Assembly (NCBI GenBank): GCA_016801885.1
Contig: CM028897.1
Coordinates: 1,123,001-1,187,000, forward strand
DNA: 64,000 bases
Origin: Toxotes chatareus
Lineage: Eukaryota; Chordata; Actinopteri; Toxotidae
Direction of reading: 5' to 3'
The notes under the pieces are model-generated. The model did no database searches and was not told the DNA's origin. It worked only from the letters and a program-made list of their open reading frames with translations. Each line of letters starts with the position of its first letter. Within the stretch, counting starts at the first letter, position 1. The position numbers and the translations under genes are program-made. This document shows positions 36,261 through 48,600 of the stretch, in pieces.

Positions 36261-37200
36261 ATGAACAAGTGATGAATAAACAAGATAAAAAGAAAATCAA
36301 AGCGTGTTCGTTAAAATAAAACATGGAGCTTCAGTGCAACGTGAAGCTGGTTTAATAGAGCACACTTCATACAAAACGGTTTTACTGGTCACAGTTAAAC
36401 CTGACATTGCTTTAAAGGTCACTAATTAAAATGAAGTGCTGCAGTTCATCACTGTGACCACTGGGGGGGGGCAGCTGGTCCAGGGATGTCCAGCAGACAG
36501 TCCAGAGACAAACTGCTATGGACAGCGAGGTGATGGGAGACAGACTGCTCTGCACTCAGACTCTACTAACACACATTACAACAATAATACACTGCACTGA
36601 CAGGAAATGACTGCACAACACTCCTCCATTAAAAACTGGCACTTCCATGACTCCCCTCTAGTTGATGCTTTACTAAAAGGTTGATCATTGCCTGACTTCC
36701 ACAGAAGAGGAGGTTTCTCCTGTATAACACAACTCTGTGGTTATCCATGATGACCTGGTAATTAAAAGGACATTTTAAATGCAGGATGTTTGACAGGCAT
36801 GAAAGTACAATGAACCCTCAGTAAGGCAGGTCACTAGATGTCTACCTCTAAGAACTTGTGAAAACTGAGAACAGCGCTGAAGGGAAACAGTCTCAGTCAT
36901 GTAAGATATGCAGCTACAACAGAAACTGGAAAGACAGAGGGAGGAAGAAAAGCAATCAGAGAAACTGTAAATGATGTGCACGATTAGACCGAGTCTGTGG
37001 ACAAACAGAAAGACAACTACATGTAAATGGCAAAAATACTGTTAATTTGTGCGGTATATTCTTATACTGTAACACACTGAGAAGCAGTCAACAAGTCTGA
37101 GAGTCTGTGCTCAGTGACGGTGCATTTAAGGACTAATGCCACAGGTTGTTGTTCTCGCTCTAACACACATCCAGGAAAACAGTGCACGCACGCACATGCG

Positions 37201-37226
37201 CACACACACACACACACACACACACA
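37201..37226. repeat. (CA)n microsatellite
   Basis: Thirteen perfect CA units, preceded by imperfect CACG/CATG units. Confidence 0.9.
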
Positions 37227-37366
37227 ATCCAATGTGCAGATTACAATGAAATTTACTGAGACAAAGAACGCTTTTAAATTCAACTGCCCCTTTGGAACCA
37301 GTTTCAGGATGAAACCAAGGCTGTGAGAAATCCTGCTGCTCCCGAACAACAGCAGCCACGTAAATC

Positions 37367-37370
<4 letters not shown>

Positions 37371-37399
<29 letters not shown>
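37371..37399. repeat. (TA)n microsatellite
   Basis: About fourteen perfect TA units, then TGTGTG. Confidence 0.9.
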
Positions 37400-37405
<6 letters not shown>

Positions 37406-37436
37406 AAAGGCCAGTGGGAATTCATTTAAATCAAAC

Positions 37437-38339
37437 TTTATTCATTTTCATAAAGATCTCCAATAAAGACAAATACTGAAATAAGCTGAAAGACAGAGAT
37501 CAGACCAGAAATGAAGAGACTGAGGAGGAAAGAACACATAAATAACAAGAACAGAGAAAAAGATGATCGACAGAGACAGAGTGAGGGACAGGCCTATTTA
37601 CACAGAAACCTCCACACCAGTAACACTGTGGGGTTTTTAATATAAGAGCTAATGGACCAGAGTCCAGCTAGCAGCAGTACAGCAGGAGGCTTGTATCTAG
37701 ACACAGTTTCACTCTTGACGAGTTCTGCTTTAAATCCAGTTTTGTTTTCAGCTCTATATTTAAATACAACCAAAGCAGAATAAGCAAAAAAGGTAAAACT
37801 TTCATGACCTGTTTTCACATAACAAAAGCTGTCCTGAAAAAAAATCATTATGTTGAGGAATCAGAGGTTGAAAATGATGCAGTAATGCTACAAAACTGCT
37901 CAGTAGTCACTTTGTCCACGCAGAGGGAATGGCTTAAAAGCATTACCGGCATCTTAAATCGTAAAACACTTAAACTGAGAAACAGAAGGAAGATTTTTAA
38001 CTCTGTGACAGGGGTTGTGTGCACGTGTTGCTGAATGTTTCAGTGTTGTATATCAACTTATCAACTTGTGACAGTATCTGATAACCTTCATGTGGAGGCT
38101 GCATGCATGATTGATAAAGTAAAAAATAAAAATTAATTGTGTGATGATGAAATGTGAAATGGTGCAAGGGAGAGATGAAACTTATTCGATGTGTGGGGAA
38201 AAAAAAGTGTCCTGCTCTGTGGCAGAGGCCGAGGAAGCAGGAGGCCTTTTTGCTCTTCTTTCTAAAAACAACTTCCTTCCACTTTCCATTCTGTCGCGGT
38301 TCATCTTTCAGAGATACCCCTCTTCGTCAACACTTTCAT
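37437..38339 (-). other. arl6ip1: Probable arl6ip1 3' UTR
   Basis: Sequence between the arl6ip1 stop codon and a minus-strand AATAAA (plus TTTATT near 37437). A 3' UTR of this length fits the gene, but use of the signal is not shown. Confidence 0.4.
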
Positions 38340-41300
38340 CTACTCGTTCTTCTTCTCCTTCTGTTTGAGCAGCTTGTTGATCTCCCTCTTGGCCATGGCA
38401 GCGTACTTGGTGATGATGCCATGCTGGTTCAGGCCAGGCAGCAGCAGCAGGAAGCTCACTGCAGGAAAAAACATACATGTCACATGTGAGGGTGTGGTCT
38501 AAGACTACCACAAGACTTTATTCATGTAGTCAATGTAGAAGTACAGCATATCAAAAAAATAAAAACTTTCAAATGGCACTACTGCTGAATTGCTTAAAGC
38601 CGATACAGCAAACCGCTCTGAACTGTGCCCCTAAATCCCACACACTGGTCCTTTAAGCTCAGATTAACATACAGAACGCTGTGTTGTTTCAGAGTCACAC
38701 ACTCTCTGAAGTCATTTCTACTTCATGGCTTTCCCATCAGATGAATACTTGACATGTCTCAGCTCATCTTACGTGATGACCGGTTCCCACACAGTCGGCA
38801 GAGCGGCTGATGCACCACCCGTCACTTTCCCTGAGGCACCGCTGTGCAGCTGCAAGTCTGTCACGAGTGTTTGTCCTCTGTTCATTTTACAACTCACAGC
38901 AGAGCTGACAGAAGGTTTCACTGTGCTTCCACTCCTACTTTAATCCCAGTGAGCAGTACAGACTGAAGGGATAAACACCTCCATCAGAGTCTACGGTTAA
39001 TAATGAAGAAAACAGCAGCAACTTAACACTGTGATCATAACTGTGTGCTGTGTCAGGGATCCAGGCACTGATCTACATCACTGCTGTTCCAGGAAGCCTT
39101 CGAATGATGAGACACAAAATAACTTCACTCCCGGCAGAAGCAGAACAACTGATGACCTGCGACATCTGCAACTGCTGACAGAGACATCACTTCCTATTTC
39201 TGCCATGTCATGTGTGACCATCGCCACGCGTGTAGTTCACCACAGCAGCTATATTTAAAGGTTAAAACTTCACAGATAGTGGGGGGACATCTAATTTTAC
39301 CAATGGATTTGATTTCTCATTAAATCCCAACAGTGACACAGGCAGCTCAGTGAGCCACCGACATGTTAGCCGAAGCTCACAAGTACAAAACCACACAAAG
39401 AACTTTGTGAATGAAAAATAAAAACTGACCATTAAATATTAAGATTCCTTCTCAAAACACTCTGAAGATGTTGAACACTTTGATCTGAGACTGGGATCTA
39501 TTCTGCATGTATATCCAAAACTCAACTGTCAAAGACTTTATTTGCTTTTTGTTTACTGTGCATTTTGTGTTTTAGAGAGTGAACTTCTTACAGACAACAA
39601 ATCCATCAGCACATGGGGAACCTGAGCCCTTCACCAATGCAGGAGGATAAAAAAGGTAAAAGCAGATAGGTACTGTGAGTTGTGAAATACTCACCAATCA
39701 GGTAGGTGAGGAACAGGTTGTGCACCTGCTGTCCGATCCAGGCCACTGCCAGCAGGCTGCTGATCACTGAGGCAAAGTACTGTGGAGCAGGGAGGTCACA
39801 TTACATCCGACCCACAACAGTTCAGCTACCAAACACAAACTGTGGCCTTCTGGCTGCATGCAGAGAATCATTCAATGAGTTTAAAGGAATCACTCCTCAG
39901 CTTTACTGCAACAGAACTTAATTTTCATTAGCAGAGCATATGCGGTTATTTAGAAGGAACCAACAAAGCTGTCATTGCATCACAGAGTATGATTTAAGAG
40001 AGGCTGTGTCTAACAGTGCTGAGGTGTGCTGTGAAAAACCCATTTAACACAGCCTGTAACCCAGTTTGAGGTCTGCTAAGTGGAGCAGCAAAGCCAAGTC
40101 AGCTGAGGATATTTTTTATCTGGAGCACAGAGAAAGCTAAGAAACAGCTATAGATCACAGCACACAGCTCTCAGGTTGCTGTCTACAATATGTTCAGCAC
40201 AGCTAATAATAGAGTTGAGATTAAATTTAACATTTTAAAATGTACCATTTTGGGCTTCTCCTCCTTGAGGGCACAGAGACGCTTCCACCAGCCCACGACC
40301 CGGCGCTGGGTCTTCACCAGGTTACCGCAGATCTCATGGAAACGCTGCTGCTGCTCAGTGGTCCTGCACACGAGGAAAGATTGAGGACAAGGGAAGGGTT
40401 AAAAAGACAAAACTAACTGTAAGATATCAGCAGAATAGTTTCTATTCACTTAAAGCAGAGGCCAAGAGGGTGTTCTGAGACAAATATTCACCAACATGAT
40501 TATCTTGTCATCAAAAGGAAGTCCCATAAGTTTGATAAGTTCACTGTGGTTTGTCACATCAAAACAGTTCTCACTTGTCAACAGCCCTTTTGGTTTTTTT
40601 TAAACCACGGGAAAACACCACATATTGCAGATACTTGCAACAACTTCAACATTCCCTGACTGTAGAGTTGGGGTTGTTGCATAAACTTGTTTCCCAATGT
40701 GACCAAAGAAAAGAAACCCTGCAGTTTCATCAACCTGCTCAACACAGAGTCGAAAAGATTGGTGAACTGACAGAAAAGTGATAACTTGCTATTATAACTG
40801 ATTTCTCATTTCAGTCATTTTTAAGCAAATGTCTGACGTCTTCACTGGTCTGACTTCTCAAAGGTGAATATCTGCTGGTTTTCTTAGTCCTCCTAGTTGG
40901 AGCATTGGACCACTGACTGGACAGAACAGGCCATTTGGAGACATCTACATCAGAGACATCTGAAAATTAACTGAGAAAATAAGTGTACTCCATAATTACT
41001 CTATAATGAAAATATTTTGTTGTAGAGTTTGGTTTCATTGTTAGGGGATCAGTATCCTCTGATGATTAAAACCCACAAATCTACACAGCAGCATCCTTCA
41101 AAGGACCAGAGATGAAGAAAACCTGAACCCTGTTAGCTGTTATGTCCCCATATGAATGGTATGCCAGGTATGAATGGTCCAAAAAAAAAACAAAAAAAAC
41201 CCAATCATCCTGTGTTAGCATGTTACTGCACTATAAGACTAAAGGTATAAAACACTGGCAAGGGTGAAAGAAGGACTCGACTGGAGAAGGGACGGCAGGC

Positions 41301-44159
41301 AGCTGGGAAAAGTGGCCTTCATTTTATGCTTAGCCATCGTTCCCTATTTCGGTCCTTGTTGTCAGGGAGCCAAACGACGACTGTGACCAGACTCTGATAG
41401 CTCCATTTAACTGACTCACACAGACTGAATCTCAAAGAATCTGGATCAGACTCTACAGAACAACAGCTACGTTCTCCTGGGATATTTCTGAAGATATAAA
41501 CCTGCCTTTACAACACCCCCCTCCTCCTCCTCCATTAACCAACCCGTGTCAGAAGGCTAGTGTCTTTAGAGCAGTGGGACAACGCTAGATGCAAACTGCA
41601 CCATAAAATTTTTAACTGTTTATCTAAATTACACAGTCACTGCTGCTCCTTGCTGAACAGACGCAGTGTGTCTGCTGCTGCCTGTGGAATGTGCAGAAGA
41701 GCACACGGGTGCAGGCCATGCTCTGCTGATGCAGGGTTATATATTCAGAGGCTGAAGGCGTCTGGAGGGGAACACACGTCCAACACACTGTGCCAACTGC
41801 AGGCCGTTACTCTATCCTGTCCTGGGTGTCTGGTTCTCACCGTCAAATAAATACAGCTGAGTCAAGGAGCTGCTGCAAGACCCGTGTAATGTCAAAGCAC
41901 CAAGGAGTGGTTGGAAACCCTATAGGACTGGATTCAGGTGACAACATTCAGGCTGTCATATTAGGTATGGCAAAAAGAAGTCTGCAATGAAGACAGAACT
42001 CCCCCTTACACACAGGTGATAATGAAATGGCTCTTCGGCTCATGAGTGGCCCAAGAACACAGCAAATCTTTAGTTCTAGTACTCTGAGTGCAGGCCCCTG
42101 CCTGATTTACAGCATTTACAGTCTGACATAGGACAACAAAAACTGATCTGATGAACAGCAGAAAGTCAAAAGAGAAGAACAGATTTTAGGAAATAAACAT
42201 GACTTTACGGTCTTATTGAAAAACCCAGTGATTTTTTTTTCCCCACTGACTTTTCCCAAGGACTTTTATCCTCAGGTTCTTACCACTTGTTGGAGCCGAA
42301 CACTCTGGGTGCGAGGGTGGGCACCAGGTAGTCAGCCAGGCAGAGCAACATGACAGTGCAGGACAGCCCAGTCAGCACTGATGGGTCCAGGTAGTAAATC
42401 AGCCTGGAGGAGGAAGACAAAGTAGACAGTCAAGGTCATAAACTTGTTTCATTCCAGTCACTCAAACAGCAGTTAGATTTAAAAAAAAATGTGTATCCAT
42501 AGGTGGAGAGACAACCTAACCTGCACATGTGTGCTGAAGCTGTAATTTAAAAAAAATATCTGTCTCTAGGAGTGAACCAGAAATTAACAGAGGGTGTGTG
42601 CAAATGGGAATATAAAGAAGCAATGCATTGTGTTCGCACTGCATTCAGCACCTTGACAGAAAACAGTCCATTAGTGTTCTAGTCTGGATTCTCCACATAA
42701 AAAGTTATTCAACAATTATACTTTGACAAACACAGAATGTTGCAAACCAAGGTTGTTTATTAAAATCTGGTCCAGTATAATCTACATTTTTCCTTCTTCA
42801 GGCTTTGTATTTCATAACAGTGGGAAAGTTTAACATAACCTTTGGACCTGAACACTTTAAGACAATTCCAAACACCTCTGAATTACATTTTAAAACCGGT
42901 ATGAAACTAGACTTGTGTGCTGAGCGGAAGGAAATGAGTGCTATGCTAGCTATGTGCCCAGCTGTGTGGAACCCCATGACACAGCACACAATAGACTCAC
43001 AGGAAGAGTATGGTGGTAGCACCCATCAGGGCACCGGGGAACCACGGCTTCTCCCAGCGCAGGACACGATCCCCAGCTAGAATCACTTCACCCCAGCCCT
43101 GCAGCTGCTCCTCCAGCTGGGCCGTTTCCTGAGCCTGAACCCACAGAATGAAAAACATTATGCACCAACCGAATCACCACGTTACTGATCAGTCTGTTCT
43201 TGAAACCACAGCATCTGTATAATTTCAGCCTAACATGTAAGTGAAAGACAGGGATCTGTCCAGCAGTAAGGGACAGGGGTTTCTCCTGGGGCATGTAGCT
43301 CTGGCGTGAATGTGAAATTACTCAACTTCACCCGTTCAGTTCACCTGAACCTGTGTATTCCTTAACCAGACCTAACTCGTACCTGAAAACCCTTAAAATG
43401 GGAATCTAATTCCCATTTACTTTGTGGCGAACATATTTGTAATTCAAAGGTCGATTTTAACAATTGTCTGTGTGCACACGTTCAGTCGGCTTCGGTCATC
43501 GGTGTTTGTCGAAGCTGGCTGGTTTTAGTAATAGGGTAATGTATCCTAAATTTAAAAATTAAGTAAAGTCCCAGGTCCTGTTCTAGGGTGTGTGCCATCA
43601 TTGACATGACTGTGCAGTATGTTCCGTCAACGAAAAAAAATCCATAAAGATCAGCGCTAATCACACATATCATCAAGTTAAGTCGACTGAAAATACCACA
43701 GCTCGATTCGATATCAGGCTTTAAAGCTTAGATAGACAGCTGAAGCCGTTATCATTATCGCTTCTTAACAGTTTCTAAGGAAAACGTCTCTGCTAACTGG
43801 GCAAAGCGTATTAAACTAGCTAGCTGGCTAACTGCCGTTAGCTGCGGTCACCGTCATGACACAACCGAGCTGCAGCAGTTTGGCGGACGGTCCAATGAGC
43901 AATTAAATAACTAAGCTAAATCGCTCGCTACGCTGCTCGTTACTACGGTGCAAAGTTCACTTTAACTGAACAGATGTATTTTAAAAAAATCCCTTCCTCG
44001 GCTGCGTGAACGCCATCGGATTAGCCACAACCGTTTATGCTAACGTTACTGTTGCGAACACACCCACAACTCACAGAACCGTTTAAATTCACCACCGAAG
44101 AGAGTCTGATTCATACTCACTAGAATATTTGCGCTTTTGTTGTCGCCTTCAGCCGCCAT
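38340..44159 (-). CDS. arl6ip1: ADP-ribosylation factor-like 6-interacting protein 1
   Basis: ER membrane protein with reticulon-like hairpins that shapes tubular ER. Exons: 44121-44159, 43001-43134, 42284-42403, 40246-40363, 39695-39779, 38340-38458. Total 615 nt, 204 aa (human 203). It starts MAAEGDNKSANIL and has EEQLQGWGEVIL, then a hydrophobic hairpin (FPGALMGATTILFL/LIYYLDP, then SCTVMLLCLADYLVP), FGSNKWTTEQQQRFHEIC, WWKRLCALKEEKPKMYF, a second hydrophobic pair around AVAWIGQQVHNLFLTYLI and FLLLLPGLNQHG, and a Lys-rich end KREINKLLKQKEKKNE. Every intron phase agrees. The start is the first ATG and lies just inside the divergent promoter shared with srrm2. Confidence 0.96.
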
Positions 44160-44900
44160 TGTTCCTGAACCAGCGTCGGTTGGGCTTTATTGTGAATTTC
44201 TACGTATTTCGTAGAGAAACGACCCCGCTGAGCAGCAGCGACACACACACTTCCTGCACTGACTTCAGCAGCACTAACGGTCGAGCTCTGGCAGGATGTT
44301 TTTATCTCAGAAGTTGCGTCAAAGCAGGCATTCTGGGAAATGTAGTCTTGGTGGTTTATTTTATTTTATTTTATTTTTTAATATGTTAAGTACATATTGA
44401 ACTAAGGTCAAAAGCGTATCATATAGGATACATCTAATGCAGAATTTACTTAAATATTCTAAAATATATACTAAAATATTCTTGAGTTATTATTAATTTA
44501 AGTCCTTTTTTAATTCTTAAAGTGGCAAACCTGCACATTACAGAAATCGCCCGTTTGATAGTTCACCATTATATATATACTTTTTTACCGCACATTCTTT
44601 GCCAGCTTTTTAATTGAAATTAAACATAAACGGATGCTTAATGTACAGATTTTAAATGAACGCATCTCATTTAGACGTATTGTGCGTGCGTATAACGTCA
44701 CCTGCTTTTCATTTCGTTTCCCCTGTGGTTGGAGACCAGATCAGCTAGCAGGAAGCTAACTAGTTATATTTTTGATTCCTCATAGTTTTGAAGACGCAGT
44801 TAGTACTCGGTCAGTTGCGGTGTCTGATACTACTGGATATTATTTATCGCCATATTCCCTCAGACACCGTTTTCCCTCCGCTCACGGAGAAAACACTGGT
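44160..44900. promoter_or_regulatory. Divergent promoter of arl6ip1 (minus) and srrm2 (plus)
   Basis: The two genes are head to head: arl6ip1 starts at 44159 on the minus strand, and a probable non-coding first exon of srrm2 ends at 44898 (CACTG|GTACGT). The interval has several CpGs, no TATA box at either side, and the ZNF143-type site at 44328-44346. The A/T-rich middle (44350-44640) separates the two ends. Confidence 0.6.
44328..44346 (-). promoter_or_regulatory. ZNF143/Staf-type binding site
   Basis: The minus strand reads ACTACATTTCCCAGAATGC, which is the extended vertebrate ACTACAnnTCCCAGnnTGC promoter motif bound by ZNF143 (Staf). It lies 169 nt upstream of the arl6ip1 start codon, within the divergent promoter. 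The motif match is direct; binding is inferred. Confidence 0.65.
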
Positions 44901-45681
44901 ACGTAATAAATACGTTAGCTAGCTAGCTTAGTTGGATTTGTTCGCTACGCACAAGTGTGGTTTGGCCTTTAGAAACATAAAGCGTCAAATCGGCCTAGTT
45001 GTTCAACAGACTTAGTGTCAGAAAAGCGAGTTTTAGACCCGTTAGCTATAGTTAGTGAGTCCTGTGTGTTATGCGATTATCTGCCTTAGCGTTAGTCATC
45101 ATAAATTTGCCTTCTTTCATGCAGACGTAGCAACAGGCCTATTTTGGCGCACGTGTTAATGCTCGACTAAATGTTTTTTTTGTTTTAACCTTGAATAAAT
45201 TCTCTAGACATGAATGAAGAGCGTGTGTCTCGACCTGACGAGAGACACAGAGATGAATAAGTTTTTTAGAAGCCCTTCGACAACTACAGTACGTTGCGAG
45301 AAACCCGGGCCACACTTTACACAAAGCTGTGTCAACAAGATACCGCTCGAGTTATATCTGTTTGTGTTGATGTTTCAGTGCTTGTGTCTTTACAGGTGCT
45401 TCTGTTATTTTGTCATCCACTTTCATATAGTTTAAGATTTAAATTTTAAACACAATCAGTCCGGTGATCTTGAGTCGCTACTACTTCATGTCAGCCATTT
45501 TAGAATAGAAAGTCTCTCAATATTTCAAAATGCTGTAAGTGGCAAACTGCAGCGGCTCTGTTTACAGTTTGTCATTTCCGTTGATTTATTCTCTTGGTCT
45601 TCAGTATTAAGGAAAGTTAGTGCCAGAATCCTATTGTCTGTTCAGAGGCTCACTGCACCTCTGTTGTATTTTCGCAGAGCC

Positions 45682-48600
45682 ATGTACAATGGGATTGGCC
45701 TGACGACTCCGCGGGGCAGTGGCACCAATGGCTACGTGCAGCGCAACCTGTCGAGCCTGCGCGTCAAACGGCCGCGGGATGAGCGTGGTGGTGAGCGGGA
45801 TGAGAAGGACCGGGAGAGGCTGGAGAGCCAGCTCAATAGGCAGCCCAATGCTGACATCCTGGAGCACCAACGGAAGAGGCAGCTGGAGGTCAAGTGTGCC
45901 GAACTACAAGACATGATGGAGGAGCAGGGGTAAAGAAAATGCTGTTTGCATTAGGCTCCCTTAATACACAAATTTTCATCTGAATAGTTTAAATAAATTA
46001 ACTAAAGCTGGAATGATTACTTGATTTTGATCATTTTCAAGCAAAAATGCAAAACCAAATTTGTTATAATGAGAGAAAACAAAAAATAGTAGCCTTTATG
46101 TCACAGTGACTTCTGCACATTGTTAAATCCTCCTCTGTGTTTGGATGGTCAGGTACTCTGCTGAGGAGATTGAGGAGAAGGTGAACAGCTTCCGCATGAT
46201 GCTGCAGGAGAAGCAGGAGCCGGCTCCTGCCACCACCGAGAGACCAACGTAAACACAACACAAACAACCTGAATTTTACGTGGTTCCATTTTAAGAAATG
46301 TTTTTGTTGGTGGCACAGTGTTGGTAACAGAGAGCTGTTTGGTTTGTTCGCCCTCAGGGTGACAGAGACTCACGCTCTTGCCGCGGCCAACCAGCAAAAG
46401 AATGACCGTCTTCGTGCTGCATTTGGAATCGCAAGCGATTACGTGGATGGATCGTCCTTCCAGGCCGACCGGAAGGAGAGAGAGAAGGAGAAAAGAGAAC
46501 AGGAACGCCTGGAGAGGGAGAGGCTGCAGCAGCAGAAATATACGTGAGTATGACAAGAACATTTAATATTAAAAAAGATCTTTGTGCACAGCATGTACTG
46601 TACAGCTAGAGGTAACTGTGAGATGAACAAGTAGTTGGGAAAAATAAAATGTTGGTGATAGTTATAGTTATTTTATGTAGTAAATGCAGTTGTGAGCGCG
46701 CCCTGTTACAAAAGGGTAGTTCACGTGATGCCTTCCATTCTTAGACCACACTGAAATGAATCTAAATTAGTCTCACAGTCCCCAGACCATCAGCTGACGG
46801 AGTAAAGAGCTTGTGTATCTGTCCTCCTCAGGTTGGTGGAGGATTCAGATGATTCAGATTCTCCTCCTAAGAAGCGCAGTCGGAAGAAGAAAAAGAAAAA
46901 CAAGAACAGAGACAGGTGAGAAAACGAGCAGGATACGAACAGAACAGGTACTGGCTATGAGAAGTGGCGGTGACGCTTTTTTTTTTTTGTTCCCCCTCCC
47001 AGCAGCTCAGAGAGTCCCTCCCCGTCTCCTCGCAGAGAGAAGAAGAAATCCAAAAAGAAGAAAAAGAAACGGTATTCCACTACCAGGTTCTTTTTTAATG
47101 TTTCACCTAATAATTTTACTTTGACAGTGAACGTTAACTGGAAAATTTGTCTTCCAGTGAGGCATCAGAAGAGGCCGAAGAGGAGGATAGGTAGGTGTAT
47201 TTCCATCAGACTGTATATCAGATCTCTTTTGCCACACAAATTGGTTCACTGTTACTGAATGCATGGATTACTGTGCAGCTTCATGTGTAAATGTTCTTCA
47301 CCACTGATCTCTCACCCAGTCAAAGTTCATCAGATGAGAAACTGAAGGTGTCAAAGAAGAAGAGAAAAAAGAGCGAAAGTGCCAGTCTTCCAAAAGCAAA
47401 GGCAGCGCGACGCAGGAGCGTCTCCTCCAGCTCTGCTCACAGGTATCAGATAAAAAGGAGTTCCAAAGCTAAGAAATGCTCGTCGGATTGTTATGGTGTT
47501 AATAACATTTATGTTGATGAAAAGAAAAAGGGTAGAAGTGTGCTGCAACACCCTTTAAAGGTAAAGCAAATAACCCGATCCACCTATTTATTTTTCTTTC
47601 CCCTTTGATATTTACAGCCAGTCTCCTGCTCCAGTGAGATCACGTCAACTGGACCAAACTACAAGGAAAGCTGATGATGGAAGAAGGGAGAGATCACCAG
47701 ACAGGAGGAGACGGGGCAATGAGGAGCACAGCCCACATGGTCAGGGAGGTGACATGGTAAGGCTGAGGCTGCAGTGGTCCAATAAGACATGCTTCTTTTG
47801 CTTATAGTATAGTATGACTGATTTATCTATTTTACGCTTTTACTTTTATTGTGGATATAAAATTGTGGCTAAAATTACACCAGCAAATCTTTTCTTCACC
47901 ATCTAGAAGAGGTCCAATCCTGAACGAGAAAAAGAGCGACCCAGTGAGACAGAGAAGACCTCCGCCAAGAGGAGACATGACTCCTCATCCCCCTCTCCAC
48001 CACCACAGACAGAAAAAAGCTGGCAGAGGGAGAAAGGGAGGAGATCCAGAAGCAAACAGAAGGAGAGCGAGAAAGGAGCAGAGAGAAGCAGAGAGCTGCA
48101 GAAAAGGAGGCGTTCGAGGAGCATAGAAAATGAGAGAGAGAAAGGGAGGCGTTCAAGGAGCAGAGAAAACGAGAGAGAGAGAGGGAGGCGTTCAAGGAGC
48201 AGAGAAAACGAGAGGGAGAAAGGGAGGCGTTCAAGGAGCAGAGAAAACGAGAGGGAGAAAGGGAGGCGCTCAAGGAGCAGAGAAAACGAGAGGGAGAAAG
48301 GGAGGCGCTCAAGGAGCAGAGGAAACGAGAGGGAGAAAGGGAGGCGTTCAAGGAGCAGAGAAAACGAGAGGGAGAAAGGGAGGCGTTCAAGGAGCAGAGA
48401 AAACGAGAGGGAGAAAGGGAGGCGTTCAAGGAGCAGAGAAAATGAGAGGGAGAAAGGGAGGCGTTCAAGGAGCAGAGAAAATGAGAGGGAGAAAGGGAGG
48501 CGATCAAGAAGCAGGGATGTGGAGAGAGGGAGGCGTTCAAGGAGCAGAGAAAATGAGAGGGAGAAAGGGAGGCGATCAAGAAGCAGGGATGTGGAGAGAG

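Larger units (their letters stand above)
36261..37436. other. Intergenic region between arl6ip1 3' end and fus 5' end
   Basis: About 1.2 kb. No exon supported. Contains a G9 run near 36463 and two microsatellites listed separately. Confidence 0.55.
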
